64,000 nucleotides of DNA from Streptomyces sp. CC228A (GTDB lineage Bacteria > Actinomycetota > Actinomycetes > Streptomycetales > Streptomycetaceae). Below, in pieces: positions 52,977 through 62,928 of the stretch. Each line of letters begins with the position of its first letter. Position 1 is the stretch's first letter. Below the pieces are notes generated by a model, which saw only the letters and a program-made list of their open reading frames with translations, was not told the DNA's origin and made no database searches. The stretch covers positions 496,001-560,000 of the forward strand of contig NZ_JAJPUI010000002.1 of NCBI RefSeq assembly GCF_021390935.1. Direction: 5' to 3'. A program made the position numbers and the translations under genes.

Positions 52977-54455
52977 TCACCGCTGGGGCCGCACGGGCAC
53001 GTCGAGCACCACGCGGGTGCCGCCCTCGGGGACCGGGCGCATGTCGAAGCTCCCGCCCAACTCCCCTTCCACCAGGGTCCGGACGATCTGCAGGCCCAGG
53101 TTGCCCGCGCGCTGCGGGTCGAAGCCCTCGGGCAGGCCCCGGCCGTCGTCCTGGACGGTGATGAGCAGCCGGGCGCCCGGGAGGCGGCTGTCCCCGCGCA
53201 CCGCCGTGACGTCGACCGTGCCGTGCTCGCCCGGCGCGAAGGCGTGCTCCAGGGCGTTCTGCAGGATCTCGGTGAGCACCATCGACAGCGGCGTGGCCAC
53301 CTCGGCGTCCAGGATGCCGAAGCGGCCGGCGCGCCGGCAGGTGACCTTGCCGGGTGAGATCTCCGCCACCATCGAGATGACGCGGTCGGCGATGTCGTCG
53401 AACTCGACGCGCTCGTCCAGGTTCTGGGAGAGCGTCTCGTGGACGATGGCGATGGAGCCGACGCGCCGCACGGCCTCGTTGAGGGCCTCCCGGCCGCGCT
53501 CGGAGTCCATGCGCCGGGCCTGGAGGCGCAGCAGCGCGGCCACCGTCTGGAGGTTGTTCTTCACCCGGTGGTGGATCTCCCGGATGGTGGCGTCCTTGGT
53601 GATCAACTCCCGTTCGCGGCGGCGCAGTTCCGTGACGTCGCGGAGCAGCACGAGGGAGCCGATGCGGGTGCCCTTGGGCGCCAGCGGGATGACCCGGAGC
53701 TGGATGACGCCGCCGTTGCCCTCGACCTCCGTCTCCCGGGGGGCATAGCCGCTGGCCAGTTTGACGAGGGCCTCGTCGACGGGGCCGCGGGAGGGCGCGA
53801 GCTCGGCGGTGGTCTGCCCCAGGTGCTGCCCGACGAGGTCGGCCGCGAGGCCGAGGCGGTGGTAGGCGGACAGGGCGTTCGGTGACGCGTACTGGACGAC
53901 GCCGTCCGCGTCCAGCCTGATCAGGCCGTCGCCGGCGCGCGGCGAGGCGTCCATGTCGACCTGCTCCTGCGGGAACGGGAAGGACCCCATGGCGATCATC
54001 TGGGCGAGGTCGGAGGCGGACTGGAGGTAGGTGAGCTCCAGCCGGGAGGGGGTGCGGACGGTGAGCAGGTTGGTGTTGCGGGCGATCACGCCGAGGACGC
54101 GGCCCTCGCGGCGTACGGGGATGGACTCCACCCGTACGGGAACCTCCTCGCGCCACTCCGGGTCGCCTTCGCGTACGATGCGGCCTTCGTCCAGGGCGGC
54201 GTCCAGCAGCGGGCGGCGGCCGCGCGGCACCAGGTGGCCGACCATGTCGTCCTGGTAGGACGTGGGCCCGGTGTTGGGGCGCATCTGGGCGACGGAGACG
54301 TACCGCGTGCCGTCCCGGGTGGGCACCCACAGCACCAGGTCGGCGAAGGAGAGGTCGGAGAGCAGCTGCCACTCCGACACCAGCAGGTGGAGCCACTCGA
54401 GGTCGGACTCGCTGAGGGCGGTGTGCTGGCGTACGAGATCGTTCATGGACGGCAC
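52977..54455 (-). CDS. pdtaS: PdtaS-like cytosolic sensor histidine kinase (GAF-PAS-HisKA_2)
   Basis: 492 residues, no membrane segments. N-terminal GAF-like domain (FADLVLWVPTRDGTRYVSVA), PAS domain (IRLDADGVVQYASPNALSAY), HisKA_2 phosphoacceptor EIHHRVKNNLQTVAALLRLQ, and an ATPase domain with EILQNALEHA and DDGRGLPEGFD. Matches PdtaS, which phosphorylates the ANTAR antiterminator PdtaR. Adjacent to wblE as pdtaS is to whiB1 in mycobacteria. GTG 54455 follows TACGCT by about seven bases, so the mRNA is probably leaderless. A DasR-type site lies 93 bases upstream. Confidence 0.9.
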   Translation of the reverse strand: MPSMNDLVRQHTALSESDLEWLHLLVSEWQLLSDLSFADLVLWVPTRDGTRYVSVAQMRPNTGPTSYQDDMVGHLVPRGRRPLLDAALDEGRIVREGDPEWREEVPVRVESIPVRREGRVLGVIARNTNLLTVRTPSRLELTYLQSASDLAQMIAMGSFPFPQEQVDMDASPRAGDGLIRLDADGVVQYASPNALSAYHRLGLAADLVGQHLGQTTAELAPSRGPVDEALVKLASGYAPRETEVEGNGGVIQLRVIPLAPKGTRIGSLVLLRDVTELRRRERELITKDATIREIHHRVKNNLQTVAALLRLQARRMDSERGREALNEAVRRVGSIAIVHETLSQNLDERVEFDDIADRVISMVAEISPGKVTCRRAGRFGILDAEVATPLSMVLTEILQNALEHAFAPGEHGTVDVTAVRGDSRLPGARLLITVQDDGRGLPEGFDPQRAGNLGLQIVRTLVEGELGGSFDMRPVPEGGTRVVLDVPVRPQR

Positions 54456-54547
54456 GCTGCGAGCGTACCCGGGTGCGGGAACCTGGTGCTTTGCCGGTCC
54501 TTGGTGGAGGATGGACCGGGACGGGCGCGGACGGATGGACAGCCCTC

Positions 54548-54563
54548 AGTGGTCTAGTCCACA
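54548..54563. promoter_or_regulatory. DasR-type operator (dre) upstream of the PdtaS-like kinase
   Basis: AGTGGTCTAGTCCACA is close to the DasR consensus A(C/G)TGGTCTAGACCA(C/G)T and nearly palindromic. It is 93 bases before the kinase start and over 300 bases past the SIS stop. Confidence 0.6.
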
Positions 54564-54884
54564 ATGTCCGGTAGAACAGAAGACCTCCATCCTCCCCGCA
54601 CAGGAGGGTGGACCGAGGGACCGGGCTCTCTGCCCTGACTGACCGGTTCCTCACCACGGCCGTGGGACCGCACACCCGACGGCCGGAGCAACTCCGGGCT
54701 GCGGTGCCGAATGCGGGTTGAGGGTCCCGCACCGGCGCCGCGGCCCGCGGGTCTTTCCGGGCCCGACCGCGTCGGCCGCTGCGCCCCGGGGCCTGCCGCC
54801 GGCACGCTCAGCGGCCCCGCCCCGACGGCGCCCGGCGCGCCCAGCGCCCCGTCTCAGCGGGTCCCCGCCCCCCGGTCCTCCGCC
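54564..54884. other. Intergenic stretch downstream of the SIS gene
   Basis: 321 bases without a supportable gene. CTCAGCGGGTCCCCG (near 54856) is nearly repeated as CTCAGCGGGTCTCCG at the end of the SIS gene (near 54886). No clear terminator seen. Confidence 0.45.
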
Positions 54885-55931
54885 TCAGCGGGTCTCCGTC
54901 ACCTTGGCCAGGGCCCGGGGAGCGTCCGGGTCCTGGCCCCGGGCGAGGGTGATCTCGTACGCGAGCATCTGGAGGGGCAGGATCTCCAGGATCGGCTGGA
55001 GCTCCTCCGGCAGCCCGTCCACGGGGAGCACGAAACCCGCCGACGCCTCGCGCACCTGGGCCTGCGGGCCGACCACGAAGAGGTCGGCCCCGCGGGCCCG
55101 CAGCCGGTCCAGGACGGGCTGCAGGGCCTCACCGCCGCGACCCGCCGCCACCACCGCGATGACCGGGGACACGTTGTCGACCATGGCGAGGGGGCCGTGC
55201 AGCAGGTCCGCGCCGGAGTACGACAGGGCCGGGATGTAGCTGGTCTCCATCAGCTTCAGCGCGGCCTCCTTCGCCGTCGGGTAGCCGTAGCCGCGGGAGG
55301 TGAGCACCATCCGCTGGGCGAAGCGGTAGCGGGCGGCGAGCGTGCGGACCTCCTCCCTGCGCGCCAGGATCCGGGCGGCCAGCTCCGGCAGGGCCTGCGC
55401 GTCCGCGCCGTCGCCGCCCCGCAGTCCCTCGACGAGGAGGTACAGGGCGAGCAGCGACGACGTGTAGGTCTTCGTCGCCGGCAGGGCCCGCTCGGGTCCC
55501 GCCAGGATGTCGATGTGGTGCTCGGTGACCGCCGCGAGGGGCGAGTCCGGGTTGTTGGTCACGGACAGGGTGATCGCCCCGGCCTCCCGCGCCGCCTGCG
55601 TGGACGCGACCAGGTCGGGGGAGCCGCCGGACTGGCTGACCGTGATCACCAGCACGTCCGTCAGGTCCTGCCTCGCGCCGTACGCGGTGGTGGTCGACAT
55701 GGACGACAGCCCGCAGGGCAGGCCGGCCCGGATCTCCAGCAGGTACTTCGCGTACAGGGCGGCGTTGTCGGAGGTGCCCCGGGCGGTCAGCAGCACGAAG
55801 CGCGGCCGCCGCTCGGCGATGCGCCGGGCCGTCGCGCGGATCTCCGGTGCGGCCCGGTCCAGGATGCGGCGGAGCGCCGCGGGCTGCTCCGCGATCTCGG
55901 CGGCCATCATGCGGCCCCGTTCCTCGTTCAT
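54885..55931 (-). CDS. SIS-domain sugar isomerase (GlmS-like, without glutaminase domain)
   Basis: 348 residues with two SIS domains: FVLLTARGTSDNAALYAKYL and VITVSQSGGSPDLVASTQAA in the first, LTSRGYGYPTAKEAALKLME and the AGRGGEALQP segment in the second. It resembles the isomerase half of GlmS and AgaS/NagB-II deaminases, so it probably deaminates or isomerises aminosugar phosphates. Divergent from nagB with one shared DasR site. ATG 55931 is the longest start; the ATGs at 55910 and 55907 follow GAGGAACGGGG and are alternatives. Confidence 0.9.
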   Translation of the reverse strand: MNEERGRMMAAEIAEQPAALRRILDRAAPEIRATARRIAERRPRFVLLTARGTSDNAALYAKYLLEIRAGLPCGLSSMSTTTAYGARQDLTDVLVITVSQSGGSPDLVASTQAAREAGAITLSVTNNPDSPLAAVTEHHIDILAGPERALPATKTYTSSLLALYLLVEGLRGGDGADAQALPELAARILARREEVRTLAARYRFAQRMVLTSRGYGYPTAKEAALKLMETSYIPALSYSGADLLHGPLAMVDNVSPVIAVVAAGRGGEALQPVLDRLRARGADLFVVGPQAQVREASAGFVLPVDGLPEELQPILEILPLQMLAYEITLARGQDPDAPRALAKVTETR

Positions 55932-55996
55932 GGGTCCCAGTCGACCAGTGATGACCCGGGTCCGCCAACCGCACGCTCTGCTAGATTGGTCCCCAG

Positions 55997-56012
55997 ATTG
56001 GTCTATACCACC
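55997..56012. promoter_or_regulatory. DasR operator (dre) between SIS gene and nagB
   Basis: ATTGGTCTATACCACC matches the dre palindrome. It lies 48 bases before nagB and 66 before the SIS gene, so it can control both. A half-like AGATTGGTC also occurs at 55983-55991. nagB is an established DasR target. Confidence 0.85.
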
Positions 56013-56059
56013 AGAGCGACCGACCGACCACCACCACTCTCCAGATCGGCAGGCCCAGC

Positions 56060-56845
56060 GTGGAAGTTGTCATCGTCCCGGACGCCACGGCAGGCGGCGA
56101 ACTCATCGCGGGAGCCATCGCGGACCTCCTGCGCCGCAAGCCCGACGCCCTGCTCGGCGTGGCCACCGGCTCGACCCCGCTGCCCATCTACGACGCCCTC
56201 ACCGCCCGGGTCCGCTCCGGCGCGGTCGACGTCTCCCGTGCCCGGATAGCCCAGCTGGACGAGTACGTCGGGCTGCCGGCCGGGCACCCCGAGTCGTACC
56301 GCTCCACCGTGCTGCGCCAGGTCGTGGAACCCCTGGGGCTCGCCCCGGACGCCTTCATGGGGCCCGACGGCTCCGCGGCGGACGTGCAGGCGGCGTGCCA
56401 CGCGTACGACCGGGCGCTGGCCGAGGCCGGCGGCGTGGACCTCCAGATCCTCGGCATCGGCACCGACGGGCACATCGGCTTCAACGAGCCCTGCTCGTCG
56501 CTCGCCTCGCGCACCCGCATCAAGACGCTCACCGAGCAGACCCGGATCGACAACGCCCGGTTCTTCGACGGGGACATCGCGCAGGTCCCCCACCACGTCA
56601 TCACCCAGGGCATCGGCACCATCCTGGAGGCCCGCCACCTGGTGCTGCTGGCCACCGGGGAGGGCAAGGCGGAGGCCGTCGCGCAGACCGTGGAGGGCCC
56701 GGTGTCCGCGCTGGTGCCCGCGTCCGCGCTCCAGCTGCACCCGCATGCCACGGTCGTCGTCGACGAGCCCGCCGCGTCGAAGCTGAAGCTCGCCGGCTAC
56801 TTCCGCCACGCCTACGCCGGCAAGCCGTCCTGGCAGGGGCTGTAG
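56060..56845 (+). CDS. nagB: Glucosamine-6-phosphate deaminase
   Basis: 261 residues. Converts glucosamine 6-phosphate to fructose 6-phosphate and ammonia, the last step of N-acetylglucosamine use. Motifs LGVATGSTPLPIYDAL (phosphate site), QLDEYVGLP (catalytic Asp) and GIGTDGHIGFNEPCSS (catalytic His/Glu). GTG 56060. Single gene followed by a strong terminator; repressed by DasR at the site 48 bases upstream. Confidence 0.97.
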   Translation: MEVVIVPDATAGGELIAGAIADLLRRKPDALLGVATGSTPLPIYDALTARVRSGAVDVSRARIAQLDEYVGLPAGHPESYRSTVLRQVVEPLGLAPDAFMGPDGSAADVQAACHAYDRALAEAGGVDLQILGIGTDGHIGFNEPCSSLASRTRIKTLTEQTRIDNARFFDGDIAQVPHHVITQGIGTILEARHLVLLATGEGKAEAVAQTVEGPVSALVPASALQLHPHATVVVDEPAASKLKLAGYFRHAYAGKPSWQGL

Positions 56846-56869
56846 AGCGGGCGCCACGACACCGCGACG

Positions 56870-56906
56870 CACGGGAGCCGGGCACCCCAGGTGCCCGGCT
56901 CCCGTG
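56870..56906. terminator. Terminator between nagB and convergent GH3 gene
   Basis: 17-bp perfect stem (56870-56886 with 56890-56906) and loop CCA. Confidence 0.92.
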
Positions 56907-56919
56907 CTGTCGTGCGCGC

Positions 56920-58463
56920 TCAGCGGCCGGCGATGACCTCCGCCGCCGCCGTGCCGCACACCCGCGCCGCCCCGTGCGTCGCGATGTGCAGCGCCCCGCG
57001 CGGCGGAGCCTGGTTCAGGCCCATCTCCACCACGACCGTGTCGGGGCGGGCGGCGAGCAGCCCGTCCAGCGCCTCCCTCATCCAGGCGTGACGGTGCGCG
57101 TCGCGCACGACGGCCACGATCCGGCGCTCCCCCGCCGCCCGCAGCACGTCCTCCGCTGCCGCCGCCGGGCCGTACGTCCCCGTCAGGGTGCCCGGCAGCA
57201 GCCGCTCCAGCTCGCCGGCGAGGCCCCACGGGGTCTCGTCGCCGACGGCGATGTTCGCGACCGGGGCGAAGGACGCCACGTACGGCGCACCGGCTCCCGG
57301 CCCGGCCGGCTCGTACGGCTTCTCCCCCGGCGTCACCCTGAGGGCCCGCCGCGCCGCCACGAGTCCGATGTCGGTACCGGGCGCGGTCCCCTCCTGCACC
57401 GCCGCGCCCGGCCCCGTCTGCGCCCCCTCACCCGGTGCGCCCTGGTCCAGGACGCCAGCTCGCGCACGCGCGCGGCCGCGTCGGCCAGTCGCTCCTCGGG
57501 CAGGTCACCGCTCCGTACCGCGGCCACCAGCGCGTCGCGCAGGCGCAGTACGGTCTCCTCGTCGGCGAGGCCGCCGCCGACGCACAGGGCGTCGGCGCCC
57601 GCCGCGATCGCGAGGACGGAGCCGCGCTCGATCCCGTACGTGCCGGAGATGGCCTGCATCTCCATGCCGTCCGTGACGATGAGGCCGTCGAAGCCCAGCT
57701 CCCGGCGCAGCAGTCCGGTGAGGATCCGCGGGCTGAGGGTGGCGGGGCGGTCGGGGTCGAGCGCGGGCAGCAGGATATGCGCGCTCATCACCGATTTGGA
57801 ACCCGCGGCGATGGCGGCGCGGAAAGGCACCAGCTCACGGGCGTGCAGTGTGTCCAGGTCCACATCGATCCGGGGGGTCGCGAGGTGCGAGTCCACGTTC
57901 GTGTCGCCGTGCCCGGGGAAGTGCTTGACGCACGCGACGACGCCGGCGGCCTGGAGGCCCTCGACGTACGCCACGGTGTGCCGCGCGGCCAGCTCGGGGT
58001 CGGCGCCGAAGGACCGGACGCCGATCACGGGGTTGTCCGGGTCGGAGTTGACGTCGGCGGAGGGCGCCCAGTTGAAGTCGACGCCGCAGGCGGCGAGCCG
58101 GCGGCCCAGCTCGTGGGCGACGGCGCGGGTGAGGGCGGGGTCGTCGACGGTGCCGAGGGCGAGGTTCCCAGGGAACGAGGAGCCCTCGCGGACCTCCAGG
58201 CGGGTGACGTCGCCGCCCTCCTCGTCGATGGCGACGAGGAGGTCGTCGCGCTCGGCCCGCAGCCGGGCGGTGAGCGCGGCGAGCTGCTCGGGGGAGGTGA
58301 TGTTGCGGCCGAAGAGTCCGACGGAGGCGAGGCCCTCGCCGACCCGGCGCAGCAGCCAGTCGGGCGGCGTGGTGCCGGTGAAGCCGGGCTGGAGGACGGT
58401 GAGGGCGTCGCGGGTGAGGGTGTCGGTGGCGCCGCGTGCGGGTGCGGTCATGGACGCGTTCAT
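56920..58463 (-). CDS. Glycoside hydrolase family 3 (DasD/NagZ-like), frameshifted
   Basis: About 514 residues when joined. GH3 motifs VGLFGRNITSPEQLAALTAR, AIDEEGGDVTRLE, the beta-N-acetylglucosaminidase signature KHFPGHGDTNVDSH and nucleophile IVTDGMEMQAISG. The C-terminal domain (DIGLVAARRALRVTPGEKPY to AEVIAGR) is in another frame. One extra C in the CC at 57447-57448 (plus strand) would restore ELASWDQGAPGEG and full length. It probably releases GlcNAc from chito-oligosaccharides taken in by DasABC. No signal peptide. ATG 58463 overlaps the dasC stop. Confidence 0.9.
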
Positions 58464-59341
58464 CCCTTCACTGCGCCGGCGGTCATGCCGCCGACGGCGC
58501 GTCGCTGGAGGAAGAGGAAGACGATGAGGACCGGCAGCGCGAAGAGCGTGGAGGCGGCCATGGTGGCGCCCCAGTCGTTGCCGAAGGCGGTCTGGAACTG
58601 GGTCAGCCAGAGGGGAAGCGTCTGCGCCTCCTTGTCCTTGTTCAGGATCAGCACCATGGCGAACTCGTTCCAGGCGGTGATGAAGCCGAAGAGCGAGGTC
58701 GACATGAGGCCGGGCGCCAGCAGCGGGAAGATCACCTTGCGGAACGCCTGGCCGCGGGTGCAGCCGTCGATCTGGGCGGCCTCCTCCAGCTCCACCGGGA
58801 CGGCGGCGATGAAGCCGCGCAGGGTCCAGATGGTGAAGGGCAGCACCATGACGAAGTAGACGGCGGTCAGCAGCGGGATGCTGTTCAGCATGTCGCCGTC
58901 GCGGGCGATCATGTACATCACGATGACCATGACCTCCCAGGGGGCCATCTGGGCCATCATGACTGCGAGGACGAGCCCCTTGCGCCCGCGGAACCTCATG
59001 CGGGCGACGGCGAAGCTCGCGGCGAGCGCGACGACGAGGGCGAGCAGCACCGCGCCGACGGTGACGGTGAGGCTGTTGACCACGTACGTCCAGAACAGGT
59101 CCACGCCGGTCGCGGTGGGGTAGTTCTCGAACGTCGGGGTGAAGAGGAAGACCGGGTCCTTGGTGAGGATCTCCGACTGGGGCTTCAGCGAGGAGCTGAA
59201 CATCCAGTACACGGGGAAGGCGAAGAGCGCGGCGAGGGCGAGGGCCGTCACGTTGGCGAGGACGGTCCCGGGGCGCACCGGCTTGCGGCGCAGCTTCTGG
59301 GCGGGGGCGCCGGCGGCGGGGGTGCTGGTGGCGGTGGTCAC
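58460..59341 (-). CDS. dasC: ABC sugar permease DasC
   Basis: 293 residues, MalG-type permease with six membrane helices; the EAA loop is LEEAAQIDGCTRGQAFRKVI. Start GTG 59341 overlaps the dasB stop (GTGA), giving MTTATSTPAAGAPAQ; longer in-frame reading overlaps dasB and is not real. With DasB it forms the channel for N,N-diacetylchitobiose. Confidence 0.95.
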   Translation of the reverse strand: MTTATSTPAAGAPAQKLRRKPVRPGTVLANVTALALAALFAFPVYWMFSSSLKPQSEILTKDPVFLFTPTFENYPTATGVDLFWTYVVNSLTVTVGAVLLALVVALAASFAVARMRFRGRKGLVLAVMMAQMAPWEVMVIVMYMIARDGDMLNSIPLLTAVYFVMVLPFTIWTLRGFIAAVPVELEEAAQIDGCTRGQAFRKVIFPLLAPGLMSTSLFGFITAWNEFAMVLILNKDKEAQTLPLWLTQFQTAFGNDWGATMAASTLFALPVLIVFLFLQRRAVGGMTAGAVKG

Positions 59342-60363
59342 TGCTCCTCCTCCTGCTTCAGGATCAGACGGAAGTAGAAGGACATGGCGGCGATCAGCAT
59401 CACGATGGTGAGCACGGAGATGGCCGCGGCGAGGCCGTAGTGGGCCTGGCCCTGGCCCTCGATGTACGCGTACACGGGGAGGGTCTCGGAGCCGCGGTCG
59501 GGGCCGCCCAGGTTCATGGCGTAGACCTGCGCGAACGCCTTGAAGACCCAGATGATCTCCAGGAACGTGGTGATCAGGAAGAACGGCTTCAGGTTCGGGA
59601 AGACCACGGACCAGAAGGTGCGCCAGCCGTTCGCGCCGTCCATCCTGGCGGCCTCGTACAGCTCGGTGCCGACGGTGGTCAGGCCGGCGTACATGTTGAG
59701 CGCGACGAACGGGATGGAGCCCCAGACCACCAGGGCGGTGACGATGGTGAGGGTGGAGAAGCCGGTCTCGAACCAGTTGTGCTGCTCGTAGCCGGCGAAG
59801 CCGAGCGTCCGCATCAGCCAGTTGACGACGCCGAACTGCTCGTCGAAGAGCCAGCGGAAGACGGTGACGGAGGCGACGATCGGCATGGCCCAGGCCAGCA
59901 TCAGGGCCAGGGACAGCACCAGCCGCATCTTCTTGCCGAGCCGGTTCAGCAGGAGGCCGATCAGGGTGCCGATGCCCATGATCAGGACCACGTTGGCCGC
60001 GGTGAAGACGAGGCTGCGGACGACGACGGTCCAGAAGTCCGGGTCGCCGAGCAGCTCGGTGTAGTTCTCGAAGCCGATCCACTCCGGCTGCCGGGTGATC
60101 AGTTCCTTCCGGTTGACCTGCTGGAAGGAGAGGATCACGTTCCGGACGAGCGGATAGACCAGCAGGACGGCCATGGCCAGGACGGCCGGGGCGATCAGCA
60201 GGTACGGCAGCAGTCCGGTGGGCAGGGAGCGCCTGCCGCGGGAAGGCTGCCGGACGTCCTTGGGGTCCGCGGGCGGTGGCGGCGTCCCGCCCTGGGTCTG
60301 CGCCGCCCTCCCGGGCGCGTCCTGAGGGGCGGTGGTCGCCGCCCCCTGGGAGTCCACGGTCAT
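59338..60363 (-). CDS. dasB: ABC sugar permease DasB
   Basis: 341 residues, MalF-type permease. Cytoplasmic Pro-rich tail of 50 residues, then six helices (LLPYLLIAPAVLAMAVLLVY first) and the EAA loop LYEAARMDGANGWRTFWSVV. ATG 60363 follows GAGGAAG. Pairs with DasC; the ATPase is not in this operon, and in S. coelicolor the shared MsiK serves. Confidence 0.95.
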   Translation of the reverse strand: MTVDSQGAATTAPQDAPGRAAQTQGGTPPPPADPKDVRQPSRGRRSLPTGLLPYLLIAPAVLAMAVLLVYPLVRNVILSFQQVNRKELITRQPEWIGFENYTELLGDPDFWTVVVRSLVFTAANVVLIMGIGTLIGLLLNRLGKKMRLVLSLALMLAWAMPIVASVTVFRWLFDEQFGVVNWLMRTLGFAGYEQHNWFETGFSTLTIVTALVVWGSIPFVALNMYAGLTTVGTELYEAARMDGANGWRTFWSVVFPNLKPFFLITTFLEIIWVFKAFAQVYAMNLGGPDRGSETLPVYAYIEGQGQAHYGLAAAISVLTIVMLIAAMSFYFRLILKQEEEQ

Positions 60364-60472
60364 GGTCTTCTTCCTCGCGGTTCTGGGGCTCCCGTGCCCG
60401 ACGGGTACGGCCCTGGCCGGCGGCCGCCGTCGACGTCGGCGGGGCCGCCGGGCCGGGCGGTCACTGCTGCGG

Positions 60473-60513
60473 CCCGGGGGCGCGGCCGGATCGGGGTCGG
60501 CCGCGCCCCCGGG
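60473..60513 (-). terminator. Stem-loop between dasA and dasB
   Basis: 16-bp perfect stem (60473-60488 with 60498-60513), nine-base loop, 14 bases after the dasA stop. Such loops after binding-protein genes lower read-through or protect the mRNA so that more binding protein is made. Confidence 0.8.
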
Positions 60514-60526
60514 TGCCGGGGTGGTG

Positions 60527-61816
60527 TTACTGCTGGTTGATCCGCTCGGTGATCACCTTGTCGGCTTCCTCGCCGGCCTTCTTCGGGTCCTCGCCCTTCA
60601 GGACCTTGGTCATGTAGTCCTTGATCGGGTTGGGCGCGGTCTCGACGTTGGCCCAGCCCGGCGTGACCGGGGTGATCCTGCCGACGGACGCGGCCTGGGC
60701 CATGGCCTCGGCGAAGGAGCCCGCCTCGGGCGTGAACTGGGCGGCGTCGTTGTTCGGGAGCAGGGCGCCGCCGGTGGCCTCGGCGTACGTGGCCATGTGC
60801 TCCTTGCCGGCGGCGAGGGCCAGCCACTCCTTGGCGAGGTCCTTGTTCGGGGAGCGCTCGGCGATGGCGAGGTTGGAGCCGCCGAAGAAGACGGAGCCGG
60901 GCTTGTCGGCGGTCTTGCCCGGGATCGGGAAGTAGCCGAAGTCAGCGGTCTTGCCGGCCTTCTTCAGCGCCTCGATGGCGCCGCCGGCCTCCCAGCCGAG
61001 GCCGATCCAGGACGCGACGCCGCCCTTGGGGACGATGTCGGTGGACTGCTGCGGGGTGGCCTCGTCCTTGTCCTGCGGAGCGGTCGAGTACGACTGGAGC
61101 TCCTTGTAGAAGTTCACGGCGGCGGCGGCCTCGGGGGTGGAGAGGGTGCCCTTCCACTTGTCGCCGTCCTTGACGGCGAGGTCGCCGCCCTCGTCCCACA
61201 GGAAGCCGGCGAAGACGTACCAGCTCTGGCCGGGGAGGTAGATCGGCTGGACGCCGGGGTCCGACTCCTTGATCTTCTTCAGGCCGGCGATCCACTCGTC
61301 ACGGGTCTTCGGCGGGGTCACGCCGGCCTTGGCGAAGAGGGCCTTGTCGTAGATGACCACGCGGCTGGCGGCGTACCAGGGGGCGGAGTACAGCTTGCCG
61401 TCGAGCTCACTGGAGGCCAGCATGCCCTTGTTCCAGCCGTCGTAGCCGAGCTTCGCCTTGTCCTCGGTGAGGTCGGCGAGGCCGCCCGTGACGGCGTAGC
61501 CGGCGGTCTGCGTGTTGCCGAGCTCCAGGACGTCCGGCGGGGTGTCCTCGGAGAGGGCCGTGGTGACCTTCTCCTGGATGCCGTTCCACTGCTGGACCTC
61601 GACCTTGACCTTGACACCCTTGTGCTTGGCCTCGAAGTCCTTGTTGACTTCCTGGATCCAGGCGTCGGGGGCGGAGCCGTCCATGACCCAGACCGTGAGG
61701 GTCTTGTCGCCGCCGGCGTCCGCCGAGCCGCCCTTGCCCCCGTCGTCCTTGCCGCACGCCACGGCGCCGACCATCATGCCCGCGACGCCGATCGCCGCGA
61801 TGAGCTTGCGCTTCAC
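60527..61816 (-). CDS. dasA: Chitobiose-binding lipoprotein DasA
   Basis: 429 residues with a lipoprotein signal ending VGAVACG (Cys21). Family 1 sugar-binding protein: DKTLTVWVMDGSAPDAWIQE, PPDVLELGNTQTAGYAVTG, LYSAPWYAASRVVIYDKALF. Captures N,N-diacetylchitobiose in chitin use. GTG 61816 has GAGGAGGG upstream. DasR sites lie about 100 bases upstream. Confidence 0.96.
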   Translation of the reverse strand: MKRKLIAAIGVAGMMVGAVACGKDDGGKGGSADAGGDKTLTVWVMDGSAPDAWIQEVNKDFEAKHKGVKVKVEVQQWNGIQEKVTTALSEDTPPDVLELGNTQTAGYAVTGGLADLTEDKAKLGYDGWNKGMLASSELDGKLYSAPWYAASRVVIYDKALFAKAGVTPPKTRDEWIAGLKKIKESDPGVQPIYLPGQSWYVFAGFLWDEGGDLAVKDGDKWKGTLSTPEAAAAVNFYKELQSYSTAPQDKDEATPQQSTDIVPKGGVASWIGLGWEAGGAIEALKKAGKTADFGYFPIPGKTADKPGSVFFGGSNLAIAERSPNKDLAKEWLALAAGKEHMATYAEATGGALLPNNDAAQFTPEAGSFAEAMAQAASVGRITPVTPGWANVETAPNPIKDYMTKVLKGEDPKKAGEEADKVITERINQQ

Positions 61817-61914
61817 GTCAGACCCTCCTCAGGGATGCCTGCAACCCCCCACCCACCGCGGAGACACACGTACGACGCATGACGAGTAGTGCTGATGGGG
61901 CTGGGCCGGTCTTT

Positions 61915-61955
61915 AATGGTTTAGACCAGTAACCCGGAGCTTGGCCTAGACCTTT
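61915..61955. promoter_or_regulatory. Two DasR operators in the dasA-dasR intergenic region
   Basis: AATGGTTTAGACCAGT (61915-61930) is a good dre; CTTGGCCTAGACCTTT (61940-61955) is a weaker second one 25 bases on. They lie between divergent dasA and dasR, as known in S. coelicolor, and would let DasR control both. Confidence 0.85.
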
Positions 61956-62013
61956 AGGGGTGTCAAGGGTGTATAAGAAGGGCTGTTGGGTCCGTTATCG
62001 GACCGACACCTGA

Positions 62014-62928
<915 letters not shown>

